Source: JOPF133 sp052144935 (GTDB lineage: Bacteria > Acidobacteriota > Terriglobia > Bryobacterales > Bryobacteraceae). Taken from it: DNA of 19,973 bases. Shown here in pieces: positions 6,886 to 14,045 of this stretch. The translations under genes were made by a program, and so were the position numbers. The stretch spans positions 1-19,973 of the forward strand of contig JBKQPR010000208.1 in NCBI GenBank assembly GCA_052144935.1, in the 5' to 3' direction. The notes beneath the pieces were generated by a model that saw only the letters and a list, made by a program, of their open reading frames with translations, had not been told where the DNA came from and did no database searches. Each line of letters begins with the position of its first letter. Within the stretch, counting starts at the first letter, position 1.

Positions 6886-7943
6886 GCTAAACAACTCTTA
6901 ACATAAGCGAAGCACTTTTTGGCCTCGGCCACGATGTCCGAACCCTCGGGAACCGGATATTCCAGCTCCATGTTCGCCGGGAAGGGATACTTCTCCTTTT
7001 TGAGGAGTTGCATCACGTCTTTGATGGGCGTGTCGCCGGTGCCCCACACGGCCACGTTGGGGCCATGGTCCTTCTTGCGATCCTTGACGTGCAGGTTGGT
7101 AATCTTGTCGTGGTGCTGCTTGATGAACGCGACCGCGTCGTAATTGGCGGCCGTGAAGTGGCCGATATCCAGGTTGATGCCGTTGTATTTGCCGTATGCC
7201 ATCAGCGTATCGTAGCTCTCCAGAGTGGCGGTCTGGTTGGGGTCGTTGGTCTGGTCGTGGCCGTGATAACCGACCATCATCTTGTGCTTGTCCGCCACCG
7301 GCGCGATGCGCTTCGCCATGGTGAGGGTGGTGCTCGTAGAGATGGCCTTCGCGCCCAAACCCTTGGCCATGCTGAACCCGTACTCGATATCCTCGTCTTT
7401 CATGCTGTCCTGCATGTTGTAGCAGAGCAGCGCGACCGCCACGCCGGCGTCATTGAATTTCTTGGTGACGGCCTTCCACGTATCGGCGGTTGCCGAGGCG
7501 CGCCATGCGGTGACCTTCTCCATGGCGGCTTGCCTCTCGGCCTGTTGCTCGGGGGTCAGCGGCGCACGGCCGCCGCCTTGCCCGCGCTGCGCTGGCGGCT
7601 GTCCGGGGGCCCCGCCGGCCGCCGCGCCTGCTGCCCCACCTGGCGCCCCGCCGCCGCGGGCTCGACCGCCGCCACCGCCGCCTCGGCCAAACGCCGGCAT
7701 GGGGGGCGCGCCCGCCAATGCCTCGCAATGGTTCGACATTAGCTCGCACTCGCCCAGCCCGACCTCGACGTACGCCTTGACGATCGCTTCCGGATCGGGG
7801 CTGGCGATCCGATTGAAGCTATAGGTGATGGCGCCGATCTGAACGCCCTCGATCTTCGAGTCGATCATTTTCGCGCCAAACAACCGGCCAACCGGCACGG
7901 ACACTAGCGCGATCTTTCCCAAATCCCGTCTTGTGAATTCCAT
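6882..7943 (-). CDS. Tat-exported sugar phosphate isomerase/epimerase (xylose isomerase-like TIM barrel)
   Basis: TIM-barrel metalloenzyme of the AP endonuclease 2/xylose isomerase-like fold, 353 aa from ATG 7943. That start is preferred over ATG 7958 because AAAGGA sits correctly before it, while 7958 has no good site. The N-terminus FTRRDLGKIALVSVPVG is a twin-arginine signal. Metal-ligand motifs in order: GECELM, GYHGHD, LDIGHF, LHVKDR and MELEYP. A Gly/Ala/Pro-rich insert of about 50 residues follows the first of these motifs. The gene is first in an operon with the Gfo/Idh/MocA oxidoreductase. Such pairs commonly act together on inositol-like or oxidised sugars; the actual substrate is unknown. 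Confidence 0.9.
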   Translation of the reverse strand: MEFTRRDLGKIALVSVPVGRLFGAKMIDSKIEGVQIGAITYSFNRIASPDPEAIVKAYVEVGLGECELMSNHCEALAGAPPMPAFGRGGGGGGRARGGGAPGGAAGAAAGGAPGQPPAQRGQGGGRAPLTPEQQAERQAAMEKVTAWRASATADTWKAVTKKFNDAGVAVALLCYNMQDSMKDEDIEYGFSMAKGLGAKAISTSTTLTMAKRIAPVADKHKMMVGYHGHDQTNDPNQTATLESYDTLMAYGKYNGINLDIGHFTAANYDAVAFIKQHHDKITNLHVKDRKKDHGPNVAVWGTGDTPIKDVMQLLKKEKYPFPANMELEYPVPEGSDIVAEAKKCFAYVKSCLA

Positions 7944-8096
7944 CCTGTTCCTTTTCATCCAGCTTTTGCCCCGCCGGGGCCGGCTGCCTTGGAGAGCCGG
8001 GTGTCACCGCCTTCCCGCCCTTGGTGTGCCCGGTCACAGTTCCGCTCAGTAGACAAAAGGATGTGACATTCTGAAAATACACCCGTTCGGAGGTCG

Positions 8097-8111
8097 AATA
8101 CCAGTGGTATT
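8097..8111. promoter_or_regulatory. Symmetric operator-like element
   Basis: AATACCA-G-TGGTATT is a perfect 7-bp inverted repeat around one central base. A second inverted repeat, GAAAATAC (8073-8080) and GTATTTTC (8107-8114), overlaps it. About 155 bases upstream of the exported epimerase start, it is a plausible repressor site for that operon. The binding family cannot be assigned. Confidence 0.4.
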
Positions 8112-8424
8112 TTCGGCGGCTGTTGGGGCGACTGGGGCGCGCAGAGGCGCGGGTGGGCACATGGACGGCGCCGCTCCGCCGAAGGGCGAACGTTAGAAGC
8201 CGCATACTGGTTTATGCAATAACTGGCGAATCGAGCCCCCGGGCGGTTACCCGGGGAACCCGCTGGATAGCGTCCATCCGCACATTGACCGGCGGTTTGC
8301 ACGGTGACCGTAAATTCCAGATGTGGGGGCGGGTTCGGCGCGCGCGGGAGGCGGCGTGGCTGGCTCCGGCCGGATCGCAAGGATGCTTCCACGCCGGCGC
8401 AACGTCCTCGCGGGCCTGTTCCTT

Positions 8425-8472
8425 CCCCGCTCCCTTTCCTTTCCCCCGCTCCCTTACTTCCCCCGGTCCCTT
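8425..8472 (+). repeat. Polypyrimidine tract with three imperfect repeats before thiG
   Basis: CCCCGCTCCCTT occurs at 8425-8436 and 8444-8455, and CCCCGGTCCCTT at 8461-8472, all within an almost pure C/T stretch that ends 12 bases before the thiG ATG. It leaves thiG without a purine-rich ribosome site except a weak GAAGAA. Confidence 0.6.
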
Positions 8473-8483
8473 ACAATGAAGAA

Positions 8484-9263
8484 ATGCCGGACAATCTGAT
8501 CATCGCGGGCCGCGAGTTCCGCTCGCGCCTCATCGTGGGAACCGGGAAGTACCGCAGCTTTCAGGAGATGCAGCGCTGTCACCAGGCCAGTGGGGCCGAA
8601 ATGGTCACCGTGGCCGTGCGCCGGGTCAATCTCACGGACCGCTCCAAGGAATCCCTGCTCGATTACATCGATCGCAAGAGCCTCTTCATTCTGCCCAACA
8701 CCGCCGGCTGCTACACCGCCGACGACGCGGTCCGGACCGCCATGCTGGCGCGCGAAGTGGGCCTCTCCAACTGGATCAAGCTGGAGGTGATCGGCGATGA
8801 GAAGACCCTTTTCCCGGACAATTTCGGGCTGCTGGAGGCCACTCGGATCCTGGTGAAGGAGGGCTTCGTGGTGCTCCCCTACACCAATGACGATGTGGTG
8901 ACGGCGCGCCGGCTGATCGATGCCGGCGCGGCTGCCGTGATGCCGCTGGCCGCGCCCATCGGATCGGGCCTGGGGGTGCAGAACCCCTCCAACATGCGCA
9001 TCCTGCGCGAGATGATTACCGAGGTTCCCATGATTGTGGACGCCGGCGTGGGCACGGCCTCGGACGCCGCCGTGGCCATGGAACTGGGCGCCGATGGCGT
9101 GCTCATGAATACCGCCATCGCCGCCGCCGACGACTCGGTGAAAATGGCCCGCGCCATGAAGCTCGCCGTGGAGGCCGGCCGCCTGGCTTACGAAGCCGGC
9201 CGCATGCCAAGAAAACTTTATGCGTCGGCCAGCAGCCCGCTGGCGGGAGTGGTGGGGGGCTGA
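8484..9263 (+). CDS. thiG: Thiazole synthase ThiG
   Basis: Forms the thiazole phosphate moiety of thiamine from 1-deoxy-D-xylulose 5-phosphate, dehydroglycine and ThiS-thiocarboxylate. 259 aa, normal family length. Visible signatures: VGTGKYRS near the N-terminus, the Schiff-base lysine in WIKLEVIGD (K99), acidic residues E101 and D186, and the phosphate-binding stretch APIGSGLGVQNPSN (~158-170) with GADGVLMNTAIA further on. ATG 8484 is chosen because it matches the family start; the open frame upstream (to 8304) is low-complexity and unlike ThiG. No thiS, thiH, thiF, thiO or thiC lies nearby, so the partners must be encoded elsewhere. Confidence 0.97.
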   Translation: MPDNLIIAGREFRSRLIVGTGKYRSFQEMQRCHQASGAEMVTVAVRRVNLTDRSKESLLDYIDRKSLFILPNTAGCYTADDAVRTAMLAREVGLSNWIKLEVIGDEKTLFPDNFGLLEATRILVKEGFVVLPYTNDDVVTARRLIDAGAAAVMPLAAPIGSGLGVQNPSNMRILREMITEVPMIVDAGVGTASDAAVAMELGADGVLMNTAIAAADDSVKMARAMKLAVEAGRLAYEAGRMPRKLYASASSPLAGVVGG

Positions 9264-9272
9264 ACCCTTCTA

Positions 9273-9284
9273 CTGTACGTACAG
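9273..9284. repeat. 12-bp perfect palindrome after thiG
   Basis: CTGTACGTACAG lies ten bases after the thiG stop. It could be a binding site or chance; there is no supporting context. Confidence 0.3.
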
Positions 9285-9377
9285 CACCACCGAGCTTGAA
9301 ACCCCGGTTAAGGTGGTCCAGTTCGGCTCGGGTTCCACCGGGGCGCCAGGATGCCATTGAAAGTTACCGGTGTGCCG

Positions 9378-9471
9378 GCCGCTGGCCGCGTACATCGGGT
9401 CGGGCCTGGGAGTGCAGAACCCCTCCAACATGCGCATTCTGCGTGAGATGACTACCCGGGATAGCGGCTAA
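9378..9471 (+). pseudogene. thiG internal fragment (79 bp duplicate)
   Basis: Positions 9378-9456 match thiG positions 8942-9020 without gaps, with seven mismatches in 79 bases. It encodes PLAAYIGSGLGVQNPSNMRI and LREMTT, then runs into unrelated codons and a TAA at 9469-9471. An in-frame TGA at 9358-9360 closes the frame upstream, so it cannot make a ThiG. Of the six changed codons four are synonymous, so the copy probably diverged as part of a working thiG before being truncated. It ends beside the 3' end of the PIN toxin gene. Confidence 0.8.
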
Positions 9472-9899
9472 AAAGAAGAGAGGACCTGCAAGCCTGGGAT
9501 TTTCTGGAAGTGGCGGGCATTGAAAGTGGCCACCGCGTAACCTTGCTCGATTGCCGAGGCCCCGATCAGCAAGTCGTTGGCCGGGATGGTGATGCCCTTG
9601 GCCGCTTGCTCTCCACTGAGCTGGCCCGCGATCTCGGCCGTGCTGTCGGTTATGGGGTGCACCGGGACATGCTTCTTCAGTTCATCGATGAAGGCACGGC
9701 GGCGGTCCCGACGCTCGGACGTGTCGGCGCGAGCCACGCCGTGCACGAGTTCTGCAAGGGTCACTGCCGAGATGGCGATCTCGATCTCACCAAAGGCCTG
9801 CTGGACGGACGCCAGCAGATCCTCCACCGTCTGGCTTTTCCGTTCCGCCGCGATGATGACGCTCGAATCCAGGATCAATCCCAGGAGGGAGGATTCCAT
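9468..9899 (-). CDS. vapC: PIN-domain toxin (VapC family)
   Basis: Predicted Mg2+-dependent ribonuclease toxin, 143 aa, full PIN length. The acidic active-site residues are visible: LILDSSVII (D11), TLAELVHG (Glu), PANDLLIGASA (Asp) and the TFNARHF motif near the end. It overlaps the 3' end of the antitoxin gene by 25 bases from ATG 9899. A TTG at 9878 that overlaps the antitoxin stop (TTGA) is an alternative start and would begin directly at the first beta strand. It appears intact. Its target RNA cannot be inferred. Confidence 0.92.
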   Translation of the reverse strand: MESSLLGLILDSSVIIAAERKSQTVEDLLASVQQAFGEIEIAISAVTLAELVHGVARADTSERRDRRRAFIDELKKHVPVHPITDSTAEIAGQLSGEQAAKGITIPANDLLIGASAIEQGYAVATFNARHFQKIPGLQVLSSF

Positions 9900-10144
9900 G
9901 GCTGGCTGCGCTCTCTAATCCCTTCTTCGACATCTTTGCCGAAGCTGTCATCCAGCGTCACTTTCGAGCCACTGGCCCTGGCGGAAGCGATGCATGCGGA
10001 GATGGGCCGCCCTGAACGCTTGGGAGGTTTGATCATTGCTACGGGACGATGGTCCCGTTCCACAATCACTTCCACGCCTTCCTGCACCTTGGCCAGCACG
10101 GCGTGGAGATCGCGGGCGAGTTCGGCTTCCGTAATATGGAGCAT
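9875..10144 (-). CDS. Phd/YefM-type antitoxin partner of the PIN toxin
   Basis: 89-aa antitoxin. The N-terminal Phd/YefM DNA-binding fold is recognisable: MLHITEAELARDLHAVLAKV, then VIVERDHRPVAMIKP. The C-terminal part (DDSFGKDVEEGIRERSQPW) is the flexible toxin-blocking tail. Two ATGs compete, 10150 and 10144. An AGGA (10152-10155) is correctly spaced only for 10144, so that one is preferred. It is the first gene of the pair and overlaps the toxin gene, as usual for autorepressed TA operons. Confidence 0.88.
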   Translation of the reverse strand: MLHITEAELARDLHAVLAKVQEGVEVIVERDHRPVAMIKPPKRSGRPISACIASARASGSKVTLDDSFGKDVEEGIRERSQPWNPPSWD

Positions 10145-10308
10145 TCCCATATCCTGATCATAGCGGCTATTCCTCCTCTTGGGCTTCGGCATCGAGCGCG
10201 GCCAGCAGTTCGGCGGCATCCGGAGGCCCACGGCGTGGAGTCACTGCAGTTCGCGCTCGGGCCGGCGCTTTCGGCTGCCAACAGGTGTAAAATTGACACC
10301 GAACTGCC

Positions 10309-10740
10309 ATGATGCGCCGGATTCTCGTGCTCTCATCCGCCGCCATGCTTGCGGCATTCGGACAAAAGTACACTGGTCCCCGCCCTCCCCAACCGGACCT
10401 GCCTTACATCAAACACGCCGATCACCTGGTGCCCACCGAATCCGTCATAGCCAAGGAAGAGAAAAAGAAGAACCAATCCATCTTCACTATGGAAGGGGCC
10501 AGTTCCTCCGCCAGAACCCCACTGGCCCTGCCGGTCTTCCTGCTGCTCGCCGACAAGCTGGCGCCCGACCATTTCGGACTGTATCGCCTGGAGTCTAAGG
10601 GCGGCCATCGCGAGGTGACGTTCACCGCCAATAAACAGCCCGAGGCCATCCGCATCGAGGTAGGCGACAGCCTCGATCCCGGCGAGTACGCGCTCAGCCC
10701 GGAGGGTTCCAACCAGGCCTTCTGTTTCCAGGTTTTTTGA
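10309..10740 (+). CDS. Small secreted protein of unknown function
   Basis: 143-aa protein that I cannot assign to a characterised family. An N-terminal signal sequence (MMRRILVLSSAAMLAAFG) is followed by a Pro-rich stretch (GPRPPQPDLPYIKHADHLVP), a Lys/Glu-rich linker (AKEEKKKNQ), a Ser/Thr-rich turn and a probably beta-rich C-terminus ending GEYALSPEGSNQAFCFQVF. One cysteine lies near the end. No transmembrane segment follows the signal, so it should be periplasmic or surface-exposed. Tandem ATGs (10309, 10312) offer the start. A TAAAAT at 10288-10293 is a possible -10 box; no strong ribosome site is seen. It stands alone between the Phd/PIN pair and korA. Coding is supported by the signal peptide and codon pattern. 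Confidence 0.75.
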   Translation: MMRRILVLSSAAMLAAFGQKYTGPRPPQPDLPYIKHADHLVPTESVIAKEEKKKNQSIFTMEGASSSARTPLALPVFLLLADKLAPDHFGLYRLESKGGHREVTFTANKQPEAIRIEVGDSLDPGEYALSPEGSNQAFCFQVF

Positions 10741-10893
10741 CTGGGCCCTTTCCTCACCGCAGAGGCGCGTCTCACGAACTGTAAGCTCGTGCCGGCAACC
10801 GCTCTCTGACGTTCGCGGCTCGGAATCGGCGCATTCCACCTCATCCGGAAGGGCAGGCTAAAGCATGGCCCCACACCCCCTCCCCAAATCTCA

Positions 10894-10899
10894 TATAAT
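10894..10899 (+). promoter_or_regulatory. Candidate -10 box of the korAB operon
   Basis: TATAAT lies 49 bases before the korA ATG. No clear -35 hexamer is present at 16-18 bases. The sequence around it is locally AT-rich within a GC-rich context. Confidence 0.45.
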
Positions 10900-10948
10900 T
10901 GTAAGGAACAGTGTACTCGCCACTCCCCATTACAAGGATTCCTTATCG

Positions 10949-12793
10949 ATGTCGACACTAGAGGTATCCCCTTCGGAGCCCGTCTCGGGCCCGTCCGGCC
11001 ACGCCATCACCAACGATTTCAGCATCCAGGTAGCAACGGTAAACGGTTCAGGCAGCCAGACTGCCAACACCGTCCTGATGCGCTCCCTTTTCCAGATGGG
11101 CATCCCCGTCTCCGGCAAGAACATGTTCCCTTCGAACATCGCCGGCCTGCCCACCTGGTTCACCATCCGGGCCAGTAAGCACGGCTATATCGGACGGCGC
11201 AAGGAGATCGATTTCCTGATCGCCATGAACCCGGAAACCGCGCGCGAAGATGTCATGAAACTGGATCGCGGCGCTGCCGTGGTTTACGATGAACCGCTCA
11301 AACTCAGCGACCTTCGCAGCGACCTGCATTTCTACCCGGTTCCCTTCGACAAGCTGGTGGCCCCCGTCTGCCCCGACGCCAAGTTGCGCAAGCTGGTCCG
11401 CAACATGATCTACGACGGCGTGGTGGCCTGGCTGCTCTCCGTCGAAATGGACGAGATCCACAACGCTCTCGTCAAGCAGTTCGGAAAGCGCAAAGCCAAG
11501 GCCGCCGACCTCAACTGGGGCGCCGCCAAAGCGGGCTTCGAATTTGCCGCCCGCACCTTCACCAAGACCGACCCGTATCGCGTCGAGCGTATGAACGGCA
11601 CCGCCGGGAAGGTCATCATCGACGGCAATTCGGCCTGCGCCCTGGGCGCCATGTTCGCCGGCGTCACGGTGGTCACCTGGTATCCCATCACGCCTTCCTC
11701 CTCGCTGGTCGAAAGCCTGATCGTCTACCTGAAGCGCTTCCGCCACGACCCCGAAACCGGCAAGGCCAATTACGCCGTGGTGCAGGCGGAGGACGAGCTG
11801 GCCTCCATCGGGATGGCCCTGGGCGCGGGATGGGCGGGCGCCCGCTCCATGACCGCCACCGCCGGTCCCGGCATCTCCCTGATGTCGGAATTCATCGGGC
11901 TGGGCTACTACGCCGAAATCCCCGCCGTGGTGTTCGATGTCGAACGCGTCGGCCCCTCCACCGGGCTGCCCACGCGCACGCAGCAGGGCGACATCCTGAC
12001 CAATGCCATCCTCTCGCACGGCGATACCAAGCATCCCATGTTCTTCCCTTGCTCGCCCGAGGAATGCTTCTCCATGGCCATCGAGGCCTTCGATTTTGCC
12101 GAGCGCTTCCAAACCCCTGTGTTCGTGATGACCGATCTCGACCTGGGCATGAACAACTGGATGGCCGACCCCTTCGTCTACCCGGAAAAGCCCATGGAAC
12201 GCGGCAAGGTGCTCACCGCCGCGGACCTGGACCGGCTGGGCGGCTTTGCCCGCTACAAAGACGTGGACGGCGACGGCGTCGGCTATCGCACGCTGCCCGG
12301 CACCAACCACCCGCTGGCGTCTTACTTTACTCGCGGCAGCGGCCACAATGAGCGCGCCCAGTACACCGAGCGGGAGGACGACTACATTCATAACATGGAC
12401 CGGCTGGCCCACAAGTTCGAGGCCATGCGCAAGCGCCTGCCGGAACCCGTGGTGTACAACGCCGAGGGCGCCGAAATCGGCTTCATCGCCGTGGGCACCT
12501 CCGATTACGCCGTGCGCGAAAGCTGCGACCAATTGCGCGCCGAGTACGGCATCGAGGCCAGCTATATCCGCTTCCTGGCCTATCCTTTCTCGGAACACCT
12601 TCAGGACTTCATCCGCCGCCACGAGCGCGTCTATGTGGTGGATCAGAACCGCGATGCCCAGTTGCTGGCCCTCATGCGCCTGGAACTGGACCCCGACCTG
12701 ATCGCCAAACTGCGCAGCATACGCTATTACGGCGGCCTGCCGCTGGATGCCCGCACGGTCACCGAAGAACTCGTCAAACAGGAGGGCAAATGA
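10949..12793 (+). CDS. korA: 2-oxoacid:ferredoxin oxidoreductase, fused gamma-alpha subunit
   Basis: Large subunit of a 2-oxoglutarate (or related 2-oxoacid) ferredoxin oxidoreductase, which oxidatively decarboxylates the acid to an acyl-CoA and reduces ferredoxin. 614 aa from ATG 10949 (AAGGA at 10934-10938). An N-terminal gamma domain (NGSGSQTANTVLMRSL, SNIAGLPTWFTIR) is joined to the alpha pyrimidine-binding domain, which has the YPITPSSSLVE motif (~245-255) and the AEDELASIGMALGAGWAG and TATAGPGISLMSE stretches. Domain II ends with VYVVDQNRDAQL. The next gene, korB, starts within its stop codon (ATGA), so the two are coupled. The open frame upstream of 10949 has no ribosome site and no family match. 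Substrate preference for 2-oxoglutarate is by family analogy. Confidence 0.93.
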   Translation: MSTLEVSPSEPVSGPSGHAITNDFSIQVATVNGSGSQTANTVLMRSLFQMGIPVSGKNMFPSNIAGLPTWFTIRASKHGYIGRRKEIDFLIAMNPETAREDVMKLDRGAAVVYDEPLKLSDLRSDLHFYPVPFDKLVAPVCPDAKLRKLVRNMIYDGVVAWLLSVEMDEIHNALVKQFGKRKAKAADLNWGAAKAGFEFAARTFTKTDPYRVERMNGTAGKVIIDGNSACALGAMFAGVTVVTWYPITPSSSLVESLIVYLKRFRHDPETGKANYAVVQAEDELASIGMALGAGWAGARSMTATAGPGISLMSEFIGLGYYAEIPAVVFDVERVGPSTGLPTRTQQGDILTNAILSHGDTKHPMFFPCSPEECFSMAIEAFDFAERFQTPVFVMTDLDLGMNNWMADPFVYPEKPMERGKVLTAADLDRLGGFARYKDVDGDGVGYRTLPGTNHPLASYFTRGSGHNERAQYTEREDDYIHNMDRLAHKFEAMRKRLPEPVVYNAEGAEIGFIAVGTSDYAVRESCDQLRAEYGIEASYIRFLAYPFSEHLQDFIRRHERVYVVDQNRDAQLLALMRLELDPDLIAKLRSIRYYGGLPLDARTVTEELVKQEGK

Positions 12794-13830
12794 GCACCAC
12801 CGTAACTCCCCCCAGGAAGACTAACCGCGCCGGTCTGGAGGTTCTGAGTTATAAGGGCAGCAAGACCACCCTGTGCGCCGGCTGCGGCCACAACTCCATC
12901 TCCGAGCGCATCGTGGAGTGCTTCTACGAGCTAGGCGTGAATCCCTACAACGTGGCCAAGTTTTCCGGCATCGGCTGCTCTTCCAAGTCGCCGGCTTACT
13001 TTCTGGGCATGTCCCACGGGTTCAACGGAGTCCACGGCCGCATGCCCGCCATCGCCACGGGCGCCATCCTGGCCAACCGCACCCTGCTGGGCCTGGGGGT
13101 CACCGGCGACGGCGACACGGCCTCCATCGGGATCGGCCAGTTCATGCACCTGGTGCGCCGCAATATCCCCTTGATTTACGTGATCGAGGACAATGGCGTG
13201 TACGGTCTGACCAAGGGCCAGTTCTCGGCCACCGCCGACCTGGGGTCCACGCAAAAGACCGGCGCGGCCAACGACCTGCCGCCCTTCGATTGTTGCGCCC
13301 TAGCCATGAAATGGGGCGCCACTTTCGTGGCCCGCTCGTTCAGCGGCGACAAAAGGCAGCTCCAGGCGATTATCAAGACCGCCATATCTCACAACGGGCT
13401 ATCGGTCATCGACGTCATCTCCCCCTGCGTCACGTTCAACGACCACCAGGGTTCCACTAAGAGCTACGGTTACATGAAGGAGCACGAAGCCGTTCTCCAG
13501 GAGCTGGATTTTGTGCCTTCCTATAAAGAGATTACGGTGGACATCCCCGAAGGCGAGGTGATGGACGTGCAGATGCACGACGGCTCGCACTTGCGGATCC
13601 GCAAACTCGGCCGGAATTACGATCCGACCGATCGCCTGGCCGGGCTGAAGGCGCTGGAGGAGGCCGAGGCCAAGGGCGAAGTCCTCACGGGTGTGTTGTA
13701 TGTGAACCCGGACAAGCCCATGTTCCTGGACCTGCTGCACCTCGCCGAAGAACCGCTGGCGACTCTGCCGCAGGCCAAGACGCGGCCTCCGCGGGAAATC
13801 CTCGAAGAAGTACTAGAAGAACTACGCTAG
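12790..13830 (+). CDS. korB: 2-oxoacid:ferredoxin oxidoreductase, beta subunit
   Basis: Thiamine-diphosphate and [4Fe-4S] subunit that completes the KorAB enzyme, 346 aa. Four cysteines fit the proximal cluster: C29 and C32 (LCAGCGHNS), C63 (GIGCSSK) and C213 (SPCVTFND). The ThDP-binding motif is GDGDTASIGIGQ with EDNGVYGLTKGQ about 28 residues later. The C-terminal region carries the metal-independent tail typical of longer KorB proteins. It overlaps korA by four bases (ATGA). No separate ferredoxin (delta) gene follows; the electron acceptor must be supplied from elsewhere. Confidence 0.95.
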   Translation: MSTTVTPPRKTNRAGLEVLSYKGSKTTLCAGCGHNSISERIVECFYELGVNPYNVAKFSGIGCSSKSPAYFLGMSHGFNGVHGRMPAIATGAILANRTLLGLGVTGDGDTASIGIGQFMHLVRRNIPLIYVIEDNGVYGLTKGQFSATADLGSTQKTGAANDLPPFDCCALAMKWGATFVARSFSGDKRQLQAIIKTAISHNGLSVIDVISPCVTFNDHQGSTKSYGYMKEHEAVLQELDFVPSYKEITVDIPEGEVMDVQMHDGSHLRIRKLGRNYDPTDRLAGLKALEEAEAKGEVLTGVLYVNPDKPMFLDLLHLAEEPLATLPQAKTRPPREILEEVLEELR

Positions 13831-13880
13831 CTATTACTTATCTTCTACGAAAAATAGCTCGACAAAAAGCCTGTTTGGAA

Positions 13881-13909
13881 TTGATTTGAGCACCTCCAGG
13901 TGTTAATAT
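13881..13909 (+). promoter_or_regulatory. Sigma70-type promoter after korB
   Basis: TTGATT (13881-13886) and TAATAT (13904-13909) are separated by exactly 17 bases, one of the best-matched promoter pairs in the window. The spacer contains a short symmetric element CACCTCCAGGTG (13891-13902), which might be an operator. Transcription would start near 13916 and reach the terminator at 13990. Confidence 0.55.
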
Positions 13910-13915
13910 CGTCAC

Positions 13916-13990
13916 CGGTCTGTCATCCTCCGAGACAGATTGTAGTAGAACTTCATGCTCCACGCCTTCACTGGCGTGGGGCTTTTTTTT
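13916..13990 (+). ncRNA. Candidate small RNA with anti-Shine-Dalgarno loop
   Basis: A transcript from the preceding promoter would be about 75 nt. It would contain a 6-bp hairpin TCTGTC/GACAGA (13919-13924 and 13934-13939) whose nine-base loop, ATCCTCCGA, exposes CCUCC. An unpaired linker follows, then the intrinsic terminator. A CU-rich loop able to pair with ribosome sites is known from several bacterial trans-acting small RNAs. No ORF with a ribosome site fits here. The alternative is that this is just the 3' untranslated region of korAB; in that case it could still be a processed 3' small RNA. I recognise no Rfam family in it. Confidence 0.4.
13957..13990 (+). terminator. Intrinsic terminator
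   Basis: A 10-bp stem GCTCCACGCC/GGCGTGGGGC (one G-U pair) with loop TTCACT is followed directly by eight T's (13983-13990). It is the textbook rho-independent terminator of this window. It ends the candidate small RNA and/or the korAB mRNA. Confidence 0.92.
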
Positions 13991-14045
13991 GGGTGCCGCA
14001 CGGGGATTTGCTCACCCGGAGTCAATCCAGCCGGGAGACCGCGCG

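Larger units (their letters stand above)
7944..8483. other. 540-bp divergent intergenic region
   Basis: No convincing gene lies between the exported epimerase (-) and thiG (+). It holds a 15-base symmetric element at 8097-8111, a 7-bp stem CCCCGGG/CCCGGGG at 8237-8256, and a pyrimidine-rich tract with three near copies of CCCCGCTCCCTT at 8425-8472. I searched by eye for a TPP riboswitch before thiG and did not find its conserved core. Promoters for both flanking genes should lie here, but no clear sigma70 pair stands out. Confidence 0.7.

Noticed and set aside
5150..6901. Very long open frame opposite the Gfo/Idh/MocA gene (583 codons, +)
   Set aside because: Shadow of a GC-rich gene: no ribosome site, no domain, composition dominated by His/Arg/Ala; the minus-strand protein is a clear family member.
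8200..8484. TPP riboswitch before thiG
   Set aside because: The conserved CUGAGA and ACCUGAUCUGG-like elements are not found; a covariance search would settle it.
9264..9358. Minus-strand frame ending ...TTLTGVSSSVVLYVQ between thiG and the thiG fragment
   Set aside because: Reminiscent of the last strand of a secreted beta-domain protein, but only about 25 codons with no supporting context.
10167..10290. Minus-strand frame ending ...DAAELLAALDAEAQEEE just upstream of the Phd antitoxin
   Set aside because: It looks slightly protein-like at its C-terminus, but has no start, no ribosome site and no family; it may be a relic, too weak to annotate.
11048..12622. 524-codon open frame opposite korA
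   Set aside because: Antisense shadow caused by third-position GC in korA; no recognisable domain.
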